Source: Paraburkholderia franconis
Lineage (GTDB): Bacteria > Pseudomonadota > Gammaproteobacteria > Burkholderiales > Burkholderiaceae
Assembly (NCBI RefSeq): GCF_009362735.1
Contig: NZ_WHNP01000017.1
Span: forward strand, 62,001 to 126,000
Length of the DNA: 64,000 nt
Direction of reading: 5' to 3'
The notes under the pieces are model-generated. The model was given only the letters and a program-made list of their open reading frames with translations. It was not told the origin of the DNA and did no database searches. Shown here in pieces: positions 51,245 through 59,812 of this stretch (its first letter is position 1; each line of letters starts with the position of its first letter). The position numbers were made by a program, and so were the translations under genes.

Positions 51245-53092
51245 TCAACTCCGCAACGCGGCCACTACCTCTTCGACGACATCCGCCCACGCGCCCGGCC
51301 GTGGCTGCCGCACGAGACGCGCCGACGGATACCACGGGCTGCGCGGCTCGCCGACAAACCAGCGCCAATCGGCGGCGAACGGCAGCATCAGCCAAAGCGG
51401 CCGGTTCAGCGCGCCCGCCAGATGCGCAATCGACGTATCGACCGACACGACGCCGTCGAGCCGTTCGATGATCGCCGCCGTGTCAGCGAAGTCGTGGATG
51501 CGCGCATCGAAGCGATGGATGTTCTTGGCGCGCGGGTGCGTGTCGAGCGTCGCGCGCTCGTCGTCGCTGAGTGCGGGCTGCAGCACGATCCAGTCGATGC
51601 CGTCGAGCGCGAACAGCGGTTCGAGCGCCTCGAGCGGCAGAGCGCGGTTTTCCTGGCGCTGCGCGCGTCCCGCCCACGCGAGCCCGATCTTGCGCTTCGC
51701 GTGTCCGCCGAGCGAACCGCGCCACGCGCGGCGCGACGCGGCGGGCGCATTCAGATAAGGCGCGCGCGCCGGAATCGCATCGAAATCGGTGCCGAGCGCG
51801 AACGGCAGGCTCAGCAACGGACACTGCAAGTCGGCGTGCGGACGCTTCGTGCCTTGCGCGATCAACGTGATGCGCCATTGCCGCGCGGTGGGCGCCAGCA
51901 GCGAGACGAGCTGCGGCTGCACTTCGAGCACGACATGCGCGGCACGCTGCGCGGCAAGCTCGGCGAAGCGCACGAATTGCAGCGTATCGCCGAAGCCCTG
52001 TTCCGCGTGCACGAACAGCGTGCGCCCGGCGATCGGCTCGCCGTTCCAGCGCGGCAGCGCAGTCGCGTTCGGCGACTGCGCCGTATTCTCCAGACGCCAT
52101 TCGTATTCGGGCAGGCCACGCTTGAAATTGCCGAGCGTGAGCAGCGTCACGCCGCGGTTCATATGCGCGATGGCCAGATCGGGCCGCAGACGCAACGCCT
52201 GATCGAACGCGCGAATCGCGGCCTCGTGCGCGCCGAGCGCATGATGCGCGGCGCCCAGGCTCAGCCACGCGAGCGTGAATGTGGGGTCGAGGCCGACCGC
52301 GCGTTCGAAACGCGGCCACGCCTCTTCGTGACGGCCGAGCGCGGCGAGCGCGTTGCCCAGCCCAAAGAGCGCGGGCGGCAGATTCGGCTGGAGCGCGAGC
52401 GCGGCTTCGAGCGCCGCGACGGCTTCTTGATGCCGACCCGTCGCGTCGAGCGTATTGCCGAGATTGAACTGCGCGGCGACGAAGCGCGGCTCCGCTTCGA
52501 GCGCCGCGCGGAAATGCACGATCGCCTTGTCGGCCGAGCCGAGCGCATTGAGCGCCATGCCGAGGTTGTTGTGCGCGCCCGCGTGGCCCGGCCGCAGTTC
52601 GAGCGCGCGCTGTAACGAGTCGACGGCTTCGCGATGCCGTCCGAGCGCATGCAACGCATTGCCGAGATTGACGTGCGACGACGCGTCCGTCGGCTGCAGC
52701 CGCAAGGACTTCTGGAAGGCGTCGACGGCATCTTCGTGGCGGCCGGCGAGCGCATACGCATTGCCGAGGTTGTAGTGCGCGATCGCGAACGCGGGCGCGA
52801 GGGTCAGCGCGTTGCGAAACCGTTCGATTGCCTTGTCGAGCTGGCCGAGCGCCTTCAGCGCATTGCCGAGGTTCAGCTGCAGCGCGGCGTCCTGCGGGCG
52901 CAGGTCGGCGGCGCGGCGCACGAGGTCGGCCGCTTCTTCGTGCTGGCCTTGCTGGTGGCGCAGCACGCCGAGCAGGTGCAGCGCGTCGACGTGAGCAGGA
53001 TCGAGTTCGAGCGTCGCGCGATAGCCGCGCTCTGCGTCGTCGAGCCGGCCGTCACGATGCGCGCTGTACGCGCGATCGAAAAGGGGTTGCAT
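51245..53092 (-). CDS. TPR-repeat glycosyltransferase-like protein
   Basis: A 615-residue protein. Residues 1 to about 370 consist of about ten tandem tetratricopeptide repeats (recurring FRxALxLxPxxAxAHxNLGxALxxLGRHxEA). The C-terminal ~240 residues resemble GT9/GT41-type glycosyltransferase domains: FVHAEQGFGDTLQFVRFAEL, GLAWAGRAQ, and VVSVDTSIAHLAGALNRPLWLMLP with WRWFVGEPRSPWYPS. It may glycosylate a protein or surface glycan, but substrate is unknown. Start 53092 (MQPLFDRAYSAHRDGRLDDAER) lacks a clear ribosome-binding site. It diverges from the metal-efflux operon. Confidence 0.85.
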   Translation of the reverse strand: MQPLFDRAYSAHRDGRLDDAERGYRATLELDPAHVDALHLLGVLRHQQGQHEEAADLVRRAADLRPQDAALQLNLGNALKALGQLDKAIERFRNALTLAPAFAIAHYNLGNAYALAGRHEDAVDAFQKSLRLQPTDASSHVNLGNALHALGRHREAVDSLQRALELRPGHAGAHNNLGMALNALGSADKAIVHFRAALEAEPRFVAAQFNLGNTLDATGRHQEAVAALEAALALQPNLPPALFGLGNALAALGRHEEAWPRFERAVGLDPTFTLAWLSLGAAHHALGAHEAAIRAFDQALRLRPDLAIAHMNRGVTLLTLGNFKRGLPEYEWRLENTAQSPNATALPRWNGEPIAGRTLFVHAEQGFGDTLQFVRFAELAAQRAAHVVLEVQPQLVSLLAPTARQWRITLIAQGTKRPHADLQCPLLSLPFALGTDFDAIPARAPYLNAPAASRRAWRGSLGGHAKRKIGLAWAGRAQRQENRALPLEALEPLFALDGIDWIVLQPALSDDERATLDTHPRAKNIHRFDARIHDFADTAAIIERLDGVVSVDTSIAHLAGALNRPLWLMLPFAADWRWFVGEPRSPWYPSARLVRQPRPGAWADVVEEVVAALRS

Positions 53093-53183
53093 GACGGAGG
53101 CGGTGGGGGATGCGGGAAAACGCGCATTCTCCCACACTCGGCGCGCGCACCTTCGACTTGACGCGACAGGTGTTGCTCAATAA

Positions 53184-53205
53184 CATATGAGCACGTGTTC
53201 ATATG
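53184..53205. promoter_or_regulatory. SmtB/ArsR-type operator
   Basis: Imperfect 22-bp palindrome CATATGA-GCACGTGT-TCATATG with two mismatched pairs, directly upstream of the repressor gene. TGA-N8-TCA spacing within AT-rich arms is typical of SmtB/CzrA boxes. It covers the ATG at 53203, so the repressor most likely starts at 53218. Confidence 0.7.
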
Positions 53206-53217
53206 TATGTCCGAATC

Positions 53218-53574
53218 ATGTCAGCCGTTGTGTCTTTCAATGCCGACGACCGCGTCGTCCAGATCGCCGACCTGTTCCGCCTGCTGGGCGACCCGACGCG
53301 TCTGCGCATCGTGCTCGCGTGTGTCGACGAGCGCCGCGCGGTGGGCGCGATCGCTGAGTCATTGAAGCTGTCGCCTTCGCTCGTGAGCCATCATCTGCGG
53401 CTGCTGCGCGCGGCGCGCATCGTGCGCGCGGAGCGGCAGGGCAAGCAGGTGTTCTACGTGGCAGCCGACCGTCACATCAGCGGCATGCTGGCGGACATGC
53501 TCGAACACGTCGCCGAACCTCTCAACGATTCCGTCGGCGAACCGGCCGTCGATCTCGCGCAGGACCACGCATGA
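53218..53574 (+). CDS. ArsR/SmtB family metal-responsive repressor
   Basis: A 118-residue winged-helix regulator: LFRLLGDPTRLRIVLA, recognition helix SPSLVSHHLRLLRAARIVRAE, and wing ERQGKQVFYVAA. The alpha-5 helix carries Asp84-x-His86...His97-x-x-Glu100, the exact spacing of the Zn/Co site of CzrA and SmtB; the ELCVCDL arsenic/cadmium motif is absent. It should release the upstream palindrome when Zn(II) or Co(II) binds. The stop overlaps the CDF exporter start (ATGA). ATG 53218 is preferred because the ATG at 53203 is inside the operator. Confidence 0.9.
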   Translation: MSAVVSFNADDRVVQIADLFRLLGDPTRLRIVLACVDERRAVGAIAESLKLSPSLVSHHLRLLRAARIVRAERQGKQVFYVAADRHISGMLADMLEHVAEPLNDSVGEPAVDLAQDHA

Positions 53575-54668
53575 AATACAACACCAACACAAACACAAAC
53601 ACCGACACTGCGGCAGTGGAGCATCAGCCAGCGCCCGGCTCGCATGCGCACACGGGCGCATGCGATCACGCGGGCGATGACCACGCGGCGCACGATCACG
53701 ACCACGACCATGCGCACGCGGATCACGGCAACGCATCGCATGCGCATCATCACGGCCATGGCCATCATCACCATCATCACGCGCCCGTCGCGGGACATGG
53801 CCGCGCGTTCGCGCTCGCCGTCGCGCTGAACGTGTTCATCGTCGTCGTGCAAGCGGTCTATGGCGTGCTCGCCAACTCGACGGCGCTGCTCGCCGATGCC
53901 GGCCACAATCTCTCGGACGTACTGGGCCTTTTGCTCGCGTGGGGCGCGACGTGGCTCGCGACGCGGCGGCCATCGGCGCGCTTCACGTTCGGCCTCGGCG
54001 GCTCGTCGATTCTCGCGAGCCTGCTCAACGCGGGCTTGCTGCTGTTCGCGTGCGGCGTGATCGTCGCGGAAGCGGTCGAGCGTCTGATTCATCCCGCGCC
54101 CGTCGCGGGTCTCGACGTGTTCATCGTCGCCGCCGTCGGCATGGTCGTGAACGGCTTCTCGGCGTGGCTCTTCATGCGCGGCCAGGAAGACGACCTGAAC
54201 ATCCGCGGCGCGTTTCTGCACATGGCGGCCGACGCCGCGGTGTCCGCCGCCGTCGCGATCAGCGGTCTCGCGATTCTCTTCACCGGCTGGACCTGGCTCG
54301 ACCCGGTGATGAGCATCGTCGTGGTCGCGGTGATCGTCTACGGCACGTGGGGACTGCTGCGCGATTCCGTGAGCCTCGCGCTCGATGCGGTGCCGCCCGG
54401 CGTCGACGTGCAGAAGATCCGCGACTACCTCGCCGCGCAGCCGGGCGTGATCGACGTGCACGACCTGCACGTGTGGGCGATCTCGACGACGGGCAACGCG
54501 CTGTCCGCGCACCTCGTGATACCGGACGGGCATCCGGGCGACAACGTGATCGACGGCATCGTCTGCACGTTGCGCGACGAGTTCGATATGCATCACGCGA
54601 CGTTGCAGGTCGACATCGGTATGACGCATCACCGCTGTTCGCTGGATCAGGCGCACGGTACGCATTGA
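53571..54668 (+). CDS. CDF family heavy-metal efflux protein (CzcD/ZitB-like)
   Basis: A 365-residue cation diffusion facilitator. The first 75 residues are extremely His/Asp-rich (about 20 His, including a run of six at 65-70), a presumed metal-collecting tail. Six spans follow. The transport site shows His112-x3-Asp116 in span 2 (GHNLSDVLG) and His-x3-Asp in span 5 (HMAADAAVS), the arrangement of zinc exporters. The C-terminal cytosolic domain has DVHDLHVWAIS and HHATLQVDI. It is co-translated with the SmtB-type repressor, so zinc or cobalt efflux is the likely role. Confidence 0.93.
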   Translation: MKYNTNTNTNTDTAAVEHQPAPGSHAHTGACDHAGDDHAAHDHDHDHAHADHGNASHAHHHGHGHHHHHHAPVAGHGRAFALAVALNVFIVVVQAVYGVLANSTALLADAGHNLSDVLGLLLAWGATWLATRRPSARFTFGLGGSSILASLLNAGLLLFACGVIVAEAVERLIHPAPVAGLDVFIVAAVGMVVNGFSAWLFMRGQEDDLNIRGAFLHMAADAAVSAAVAISGLAILFTGWTWLDPVMSIVVVAVIVYGTWGLLRDSVSLALDAVPPGVDVQKIRDYLAAQPGVIDVHDLHVWAISTTGNALSAHLVIPDGHPGDNVIDGIVCTLRDEFDMHHATLQVDIGMTHHRCSLDQAHGTH

Positions 54669-54743
54669 GCCCTTGCGCCGCGTGTCTGTTTGATGCGGCG
54701 CGTCGTCGGCAATGCCTCAGCGATCGGAATGCGCGGCGTACAC

Positions 54744-54768
54744 TAGGGTCTGTTTGCATAAGACCCTA
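54744..54768 (+). promoter_or_regulatory. Inverted repeat upstream of the FAD monooxygenase
   Basis: TAGGGTCT (54744-54751) and AGACCCTA (54761-54768) are perfect 8-bp inverted repeats with a 9-nt spacer, 25 bp before the monooxygenase ATG. The size fits a TetR/MarR-type operator; as RNA it would form a hairpin just before the ribosome-binding site. No regulator gene of that kind is adjacent. Confidence 0.5.
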
Positions 54769-54793
54769 AGCATGTCCGACAGCGGAGGTCTGC

Positions 54794-56515
54794 ATGACGG
54801 GTGCTTCCTTCGACGTGCCGCCCGTGCTGATCGTCGGCGCGGGGCCGACGGGACTCGCGGCGGCCATGAGCCTTGCACGCGCGTGCGTGCCCGTGCGGCT
54901 CATCGACAAGGCGCCGCAACCCGATCCCCATTCGCGCGCGATCGGCATTCAGGCGCGCACACTCGAACTGCTGGAACAGCATCGCCTCGTCGAACCGTTT
55001 CTCGATCTCGGTCATCGCGCGCGTGCCGCAAATCTCTATTCGAACGGGCAACGCCTTGCGCGGCTCGATTTCGATCCGTTGCAAACACGCTATCCGTATC
55101 TGCTGTTCCTCGATCAGTCGATCACGGAGCGCCTGCTGACAGAACACCTCGCGACGTTCGGCGTGCACGTCGAACGCGGCGTCGAACTGACGATGTTCGC
55201 GCAGGGCTCGGCGGGCATCAACGCGACGTTGCAGCGCGCGGACGGCCACATCGAGACGCTGCATCCGTCGTACATGATCGCCGCCGACGGCGCGCACAGC
55301 GCGATCCGCCATCGGCTCGGCATGAGCTTCGCGGGCAAGACGTTCGAACAGACCTTTCTGCTCGCCGACGCCGAGGTCGATACCGGCTGGTCCGACGACG
55401 AGTTCCACATCTTCGCGTCGGGTGCGGGGCTTGCGGGGCTGTTCCCGATGGGCAAGGGCCGGCACCGGTTGATCGCCGATCATCCCGCGATGCCATTGAA
55501 CGCATCGGCGAGCGGCAACCCGGCTCTGCTCTCGTCGATCCCCGCGCCGACGCTCGACGAGTGCCGGCAGATCGCGAAGAGCCGCATTCACCATCCCATC
55601 GCGCTGACGGCACTGTCGTGGTCGAGCTACTTTCACCTGAATAGCCGCATGGTCGAGCAGTTGCGCGCGCAGCGCGTGTTTCTCGCCGGCGATTCAGCGC
55701 ACGTGCACAGCCCAGCGGGCGCGCAAGGGATGAACACGGGCATCCAGGAAGCGTTCAACCTGGGCTGGAAGCTCGCGCGCGTGCTGAAGGGCGACGCGCC
55801 CGACCGTCTGCTCGACACCTATCACCTCGAACGTCATCCCATCGAGCGCGACGTGCTGCGTCAGACGACCTTCGTCACGCATATGGCGGAAGCGGATCAT
55901 GGTCCGATGAAGCTGCTGCGCGATCGCGTGATGCCCGTGCTGGCCGCGCTCGGACCATTGCGCGATGCCGCGCGGCTCACCGTCAGCGAGCTGTCGGTTC
56001 AATACCGGCGCAGTCCGCTGACGCTCGAACGCGTGCTCGACGGCGGTCCGCGCGCAGGCGAGCGCGCGCCCGATGCGCTCGTGCATGTCGTCGATGGACC
56101 GCTGGGACGCGCACCCGGCGTCGGCTGCATCTTCGATCTGCACGACCCCGCGTTCTTTTCACTCTTTCTGCTCGTCGATCCGCCCGAAGACGCGGCATCG
56201 AACAACGGCAAGCTGCTCCCGCTGTCTCGCAAGCCTGTGCGTGCCGCCGATCTGGACCGTTTCGTCGCGGCCGTCGAAGACCTGCTGCCAGGGGCGGTGC
56301 GTATCTGGCGCGTGTCGGATGCGAACGGCGAGGGCGGCGGCCCGTCGCTCAGCGAATCGTTCGGACGCACACGGCCTTCGTTCTATCTGGTGCGGCCCGA
56401 TGGCTATGTCTGCGCGCGCGGCCGCCCGGGCTCCGACCTGAACGGACTGCTGCGCCATTGCGAAGCGTGGTTCGCGAAAAGCGCGCTGCCCGAGCCGCCG
56501 TCGCCGGCGCAGTGA
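54794..56515 (+). CDS. FAD-dependent aromatic monooxygenase (PheA/TfdB-like)
   Basis: A 573-residue class A flavoprotein monooxygenase. The FAD/NADPH fingerprints are all seen: GAGPTGLAAAMSLARA near residue 17, AADGAHSAIRHRLGM (DG motif), and AGDSAHVHSPAGAQGMNTGIQ (GD motif). The C-terminal ~170 residues resemble the thioredoxin-like dimerisation domain of phenol hydroxylases. It would hydroxylate a phenolic substrate, which cannot be named. GGAGG 5 nt before the ATG is strong. It is a single gene with a candidate operator in its leader. Confidence 0.88.
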   Translation: MTGASFDVPPVLIVGAGPTGLAAAMSLARACVPVRLIDKAPQPDPHSRAIGIQARTLELLEQHRLVEPFLDLGHRARAANLYSNGQRLARLDFDPLQTRYPYLLFLDQSITERLLTEHLATFGVHVERGVELTMFAQGSAGINATLQRADGHIETLHPSYMIAADGAHSAIRHRLGMSFAGKTFEQTFLLADAEVDTGWSDDEFHIFASGAGLAGLFPMGKGRHRLIADHPAMPLNASASGNPALLSSIPAPTLDECRQIAKSRIHHPIALTALSWSSYFHLNSRMVEQLRAQRVFLAGDSAHVHSPAGAQGMNTGIQEAFNLGWKLARVLKGDAPDRLLDTYHLERHPIERDVLRQTTFVTHMAEADHGPMKLLRDRVMPVLAALGPLRDAARLTVSELSVQYRRSPLTLERVLDGGPRAGERAPDALVHVVDGPLGRAPGVGCIFDLHDPAFFSLFLLVDPPEDAASNNGKLLPLSRKPVRAADLDRFVAAVEDLLPGAVRIWRVSDANGEGGGPSLSESFGRTRPSFYLVRPDGYVCARGRPGSDLNGLLRHCEAWFAKSALPEPPSPAQ

Positions 56516-56528
56516 CGCCAACAAAAAA

Positions 56529-56558
56529 GGCGTTCGCATCGGACACGATGCGAACGCC
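56529..56558 (-). terminator. Terminator of the fds operon
   Basis: Perfect 13-bp stem GGCGTTCGCATCG / CGATGCGAACGCC with a 4-nt loop. On the minus strand it is followed by TTTTTT, 34 bp past the fdsD stop. Also lies just after the plus-strand monooxygenase stop. Confidence 0.9.
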
Positions 56559-56591
56559 AGGTGCTGTTGCTTCTGCGTGAATGAAAGCGTG

Positions 56592-56846
56592 CTACGCCGC
56601 CGCTGCCTCCTTCGGCGTCAGATCTTCGCGATGCCGGACGAGCGCCTCGCGGACCATCTCATGCAACTCCAGCTCCAAGCCTTCGGGCTTCGAATGAAGC
56701 GTGGCCAGTAGCGCGCGACGCATCCGCGGTTCCCAGAAGCGGTGGATATGATCCGCGATGTTGTCGATCGCTTCGTCGCGATCCGGCATCGACTCGAAGA
56801 AATCGCCGATCCGGTTTGCCATGTCGACCAGGTTGTGTACGTCCAT
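56592..56846 (-). CDS. fdsD: Formate dehydrogenase delta subunit
   Basis: An 84-residue protein. LVDMANRIGDFFESMPDRDEAIDNIADHIHRFWEPRMRRAL is the typical FdsD core. The delta subunit stabilises or assists maturation of the NAD-dependent, molybdenum-containing formate dehydrogenase. It begins 9 bp after fdsA with no fdsC between them. It is the last gene of the operon, before a strong terminator. Confidence 0.93.
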   Translation of the reverse strand: MDVHNLVDMANRIGDFFESMPDRDEAIDNIADHIHRFWEPRMRRALLATLHSKPEGLELELHEMVREALVRHREDLTPKEAAAA

Positions 56847-56855
56847 TGTGTTGCC

Positions 56856-59798
56856 TCACTTGCCTGACGTGATAGCCGCCAGCTCGCGGTTGCGCAGATG
56901 CTCGAGCTGTTCGTTGTTGAAGCGCGAGTAGTCCTTCTGCCATTGCGACGGCTGCTCGACGGGCAGCACCTGCACGGCCGTCACCTTGTACTCGGGGCAG
57001 TTGGTCGCCCAGTCGGAGCTTTCCGTCGTGATCACGTTCGCGCCTGATTCGGGGAAGTGGAACGTCGTATAGACCACGCCCGGCTGCATCCGGTCCGACA
57101 CCTTCGCGCGCAGCACCGTGTAGCCCGCGCGCGATTCGATGCCGACCCAGTCGGCGTCCTTGATTCCGCGATCCTCTGCGTCTTGCGGATGAATCTCCAG
57201 GCGGTCCTCTTCGTGCCAGCGCGAGTTCTCCGTGCGGCGCGTCTGTGCGCCGACGTTGTACTGCGACAGGATGCGGCCCGTCGTCAGGATCAGCGGGAAC
57301 TTCTGCGTGACCTTTTCCGGCGATGCGACGTATCGCGTGATCACGAACTTGCCCTTGCCGCGCACGAACTCATCGATGTGCATCGTCGGCGTGCCTTCCG
57401 GCGCGTGTTCGTTGCACGGCCACTGGATGCTGCCCAGCTTGTCGATCTTCTCGAACGACACGCCGTGGAAAGTCGGCGTGAGGCGCGCGATCTCATCCAT
57501 GATCTGCGAAGGATGCGTGTAGTCCATCTCATAGCCGAGCGCGCGCGAGAGCAGGATCGTCACTTCCCAGTCCGAGTAGCCGGCGAGCGGCGGCATCACC
57601 TTGCGCACGCGCGAGATGCGGCGTTCGGCGTTCGTGAACGTGCCGTCCTTTTCGAGGAACGTCGAGCCCGGCAGCAGCACATGCGCGTACTTCGCGGTCT
57701 CGTTCAGGAAGATGTCCTGCACGACGATGCATTCCATCGACGACAGCGCCGCGCCCACATGCTGCGTGTTCGGATCGGATTGGACGATGTCTTCGCCCTG
57801 GCAATACAGGCCCATGAAGGTGCCGTGAATCGCGGCGTCGAACATGTTCGGAATGCGCAGGCCCGGTTCCGGCTGCAGCGTCACGCCCCATTCGCCTTCG
57901 AACAGGGTGCGCGTCACCGTATCGCTGATGTGGCGATAGCCCGGCAGTTCGTGCGGGAACGAGCCCATGTCGCACGAGCCCTGCACGTTGTTCTGGCCGC
58001 GCAGCGGATTCACGCCGACGCCTTCGCGGCCGATGTTGCCCGTTGCCATCGCGAGGTTCGCGATGCCCATCACGGTCGTCGAGCCTTGCGCGTGTTCCGT
58101 CACGCCGAGGCCGTAGTAGATTGCCGCGTTGCCGCCCGTCGCATAGAGGCGCGCGGCTTCGCGCACGTCCTGCGCCGGCACGCCCGTTACGCTTTCCATC
58201 ATCTCCGGCGAGTTTTCCGGCAGCGCGACGAAGTCACGCCATTGCTGGAACGCGCGCGTCTCGCAGCGCTCGGCGATGAACGCCTCGTTCAGCAGGCCTT
58301 CTGTGACAATTACGTGCGCAAGCGACGTGACGATCGCGACGTTCGTGCCCGGACGCAGTTGCAGATGGTGCGTGGCCTTCACGTGCGCGGTATCGACGAT
58401 ATCGATGCGGCGCGGGTCGATGACGATCAGCTTCGCGCCCTGACGCACGCGGCGCTTCAGACGCGAGCCGAACACCGGGTGGCCGTCCGTCGGATTCGCG
58501 CCGATCACGATGATGACGTCGGATTTATCGACGGACGCGAACGTCTGCGTGCCCGCCGATTCACCGAGCGTCGTCTTCAGGCCGTAGCCCGTCGGCGAGT
58601 GGCACACGCGCGCGCAGGTGTCGACGTTGTTGTTGCCGAACGCGGCGCGCACGAGCTTCTGCACCAGATACGTTTCTTCGTTCGTGCAGCGCGACGACGT
58701 GATGCCGCCGATCGAATCGCGGCCGTACTTCTGCTGGATGCGACGGAACTCCGACGCCGCGTAGCTCAGTGCTTCTTCCCAGCTGACTTCGCGCCACGGA
58801 TCGGTAATCTTCGCGCGGATCATCGGCTTCTTGATGCGGTCCTTGTGCGTCGCGTAGCCCCATGCAAAGCGTCCCTTCACGCACGCATGGCCTTCGTTTG
58901 CCTGGCCGTTCTTGTGCGGCACCATCCGCACGACCTGGTTGCCCTTCATCTCGGCCTTGAACGAGCAGCCGACGCCGCAGTAGGCGCACGTCGTCACGAC
59001 GGAGTGCTCGGCCTGGCCCATCATCACGATGCTCTTCTCTTGCAGCGTCGCCGTCGGGCATGCCGCGACGCACGCGCCGCACGACACGCACTCCGACTCC
59101 ATGAACGGCTGGCTCTCGCTCGCGGCGACGCGCGATTCGAAGCCGCGTCCGCTGATGGTCAGCGCGAACGTGCCTTGCGTCTCTTCGCATGCGCGCACGC
59201 AGCGGTTGCAGACGATGCACTTCGACGGATCGTAGGTGAAGTACGGATTCGACTCGTCCTTCTCATCCTTCAGGTGATTCGCGCCGTCGAAGCCGTAGCG
59301 CACTTCGCGCAGGCCCGTCACGCCCGCCATGTCCTGCAGCTCGCAGTTGCCGTTGGCGGGGCAGGTGAGGCAGTCGAGCGGGTGATCGGAGATGTACAGC
59401 TCCATCACGTTGCGGCGCAGGTCCTGCAGGCGATCCGTCTGCGTGCGCACCTTCATGCCCGCTTCGACAGGCGTCGTGCACGATGCGGGATAGCCGCGCC
59501 GTCCTTCGATTTCGACGAGACACAGGCGGCACGAGCCGAACGGTTCGAGCGAATCGGTCGCGCACAGCTTCGGGATGTTGACGCCCGCTTCGGCGGCGGC
59601 GCGCATCACCGACGTGCCCGCGGGCACCGTGATCGACTCGCCGTCGATTTCGAGCGTCACGTCGACGTCGGAGTGGCGCAGCGGCGTGCCGTAGTCGGTA
59701 TCGTCGAACGGGCCGCGCTCGTTGCGCAGCGCGCCTGCCTTGCAGGCACAGTTGCCGGAGCCGCAGCCGCCGGACTTGAAGGTGATCGGATCAGACAT
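56856..59798 (-). CDS. fdsA: NAD-dependent formate dehydrogenase alpha subunit
   Basis: A 980-residue catalytic subunit oxidising formate to CO2. Order of domains: an N-terminal [2Fe-2S] ferredoxin (CATDSLEPFGSCRLCLVEI), a His-Cys3 cluster (HPLDCLTCPANGNCELQ), two [4Fe-4S] sets (CIVCNRCVRACEE and CVSCGACVAACP), then the Mo-bis-MGD domain with its own cluster (CAYCGVGCSF) and the Mo-binding Cys in ARVCHSPTGYGL. The C-terminal MopterinDB domain ends YKVTAVQVLPVE. Start 59798 (MSDPITFKSGGC) has a short Cys-containing leader seen in FdsA. Cytosolic FdsGBAD complex. Confidence 0.96.
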   Translation of the reverse strand: MSDPITFKSGGCGSGNCACKAGALRNERGPFDDTDYGTPLRHSDVDVTLEIDGESITVPAGTSVMRAAAEAGVNIPKLCATDSLEPFGSCRLCLVEIEGRRGYPASCTTPVEAGMKVRTQTDRLQDLRRNVMELYISDHPLDCLTCPANGNCELQDMAGVTGLREVRYGFDGANHLKDEKDESNPYFTYDPSKCIVCNRCVRACEETQGTFALTISGRGFESRVAASESQPFMESECVSCGACVAACPTATLQEKSIVMMGQAEHSVVTTCAYCGVGCSFKAEMKGNQVVRMVPHKNGQANEGHACVKGRFAWGYATHKDRIKKPMIRAKITDPWREVSWEEALSYAASEFRRIQQKYGRDSIGGITSSRCTNEETYLVQKLVRAAFGNNNVDTCARVCHSPTGYGLKTTLGESAGTQTFASVDKSDVIIVIGANPTDGHPVFGSRLKRRVRQGAKLIVIDPRRIDIVDTAHVKATHHLQLRPGTNVAIVTSLAHVIVTEGLLNEAFIAERCETRAFQQWRDFVALPENSPEMMESVTGVPAQDVREAARLYATGGNAAIYYGLGVTEHAQGSTTVMGIANLAMATGNIGREGVGVNPLRGQNNVQGSCDMGSFPHELPGYRHISDTVTRTLFEGEWGVTLQPEPGLRIPNMFDAAIHGTFMGLYCQGEDIVQSDPNTQHVGAALSSMECIVVQDIFLNETAKYAHVLLPGSTFLEKDGTFTNAERRISRVRKVMPPLAGYSDWEVTILLSRALGYEMDYTHPSQIMDEIARLTPTFHGVSFEKIDKLGSIQWPCNEHAPEGTPTMHIDEFVRGKGKFVITRYVASPEKVTQKFPLILTTGRILSQYNVGAQTRRTENSRWHEEDRLEIHPQDAEDRGIKDADWVGIESRAGYTVLRAKVSDRMQPGVVYTTFHFPESGANVITTESSDWATNCPEYKVTAVQVLPVEQPSQWQKDYSRFNNEQLEHLRNRELAAITSGK

Positions 59799-59812
59799 TG
59801 TTGGGCTCCCTG

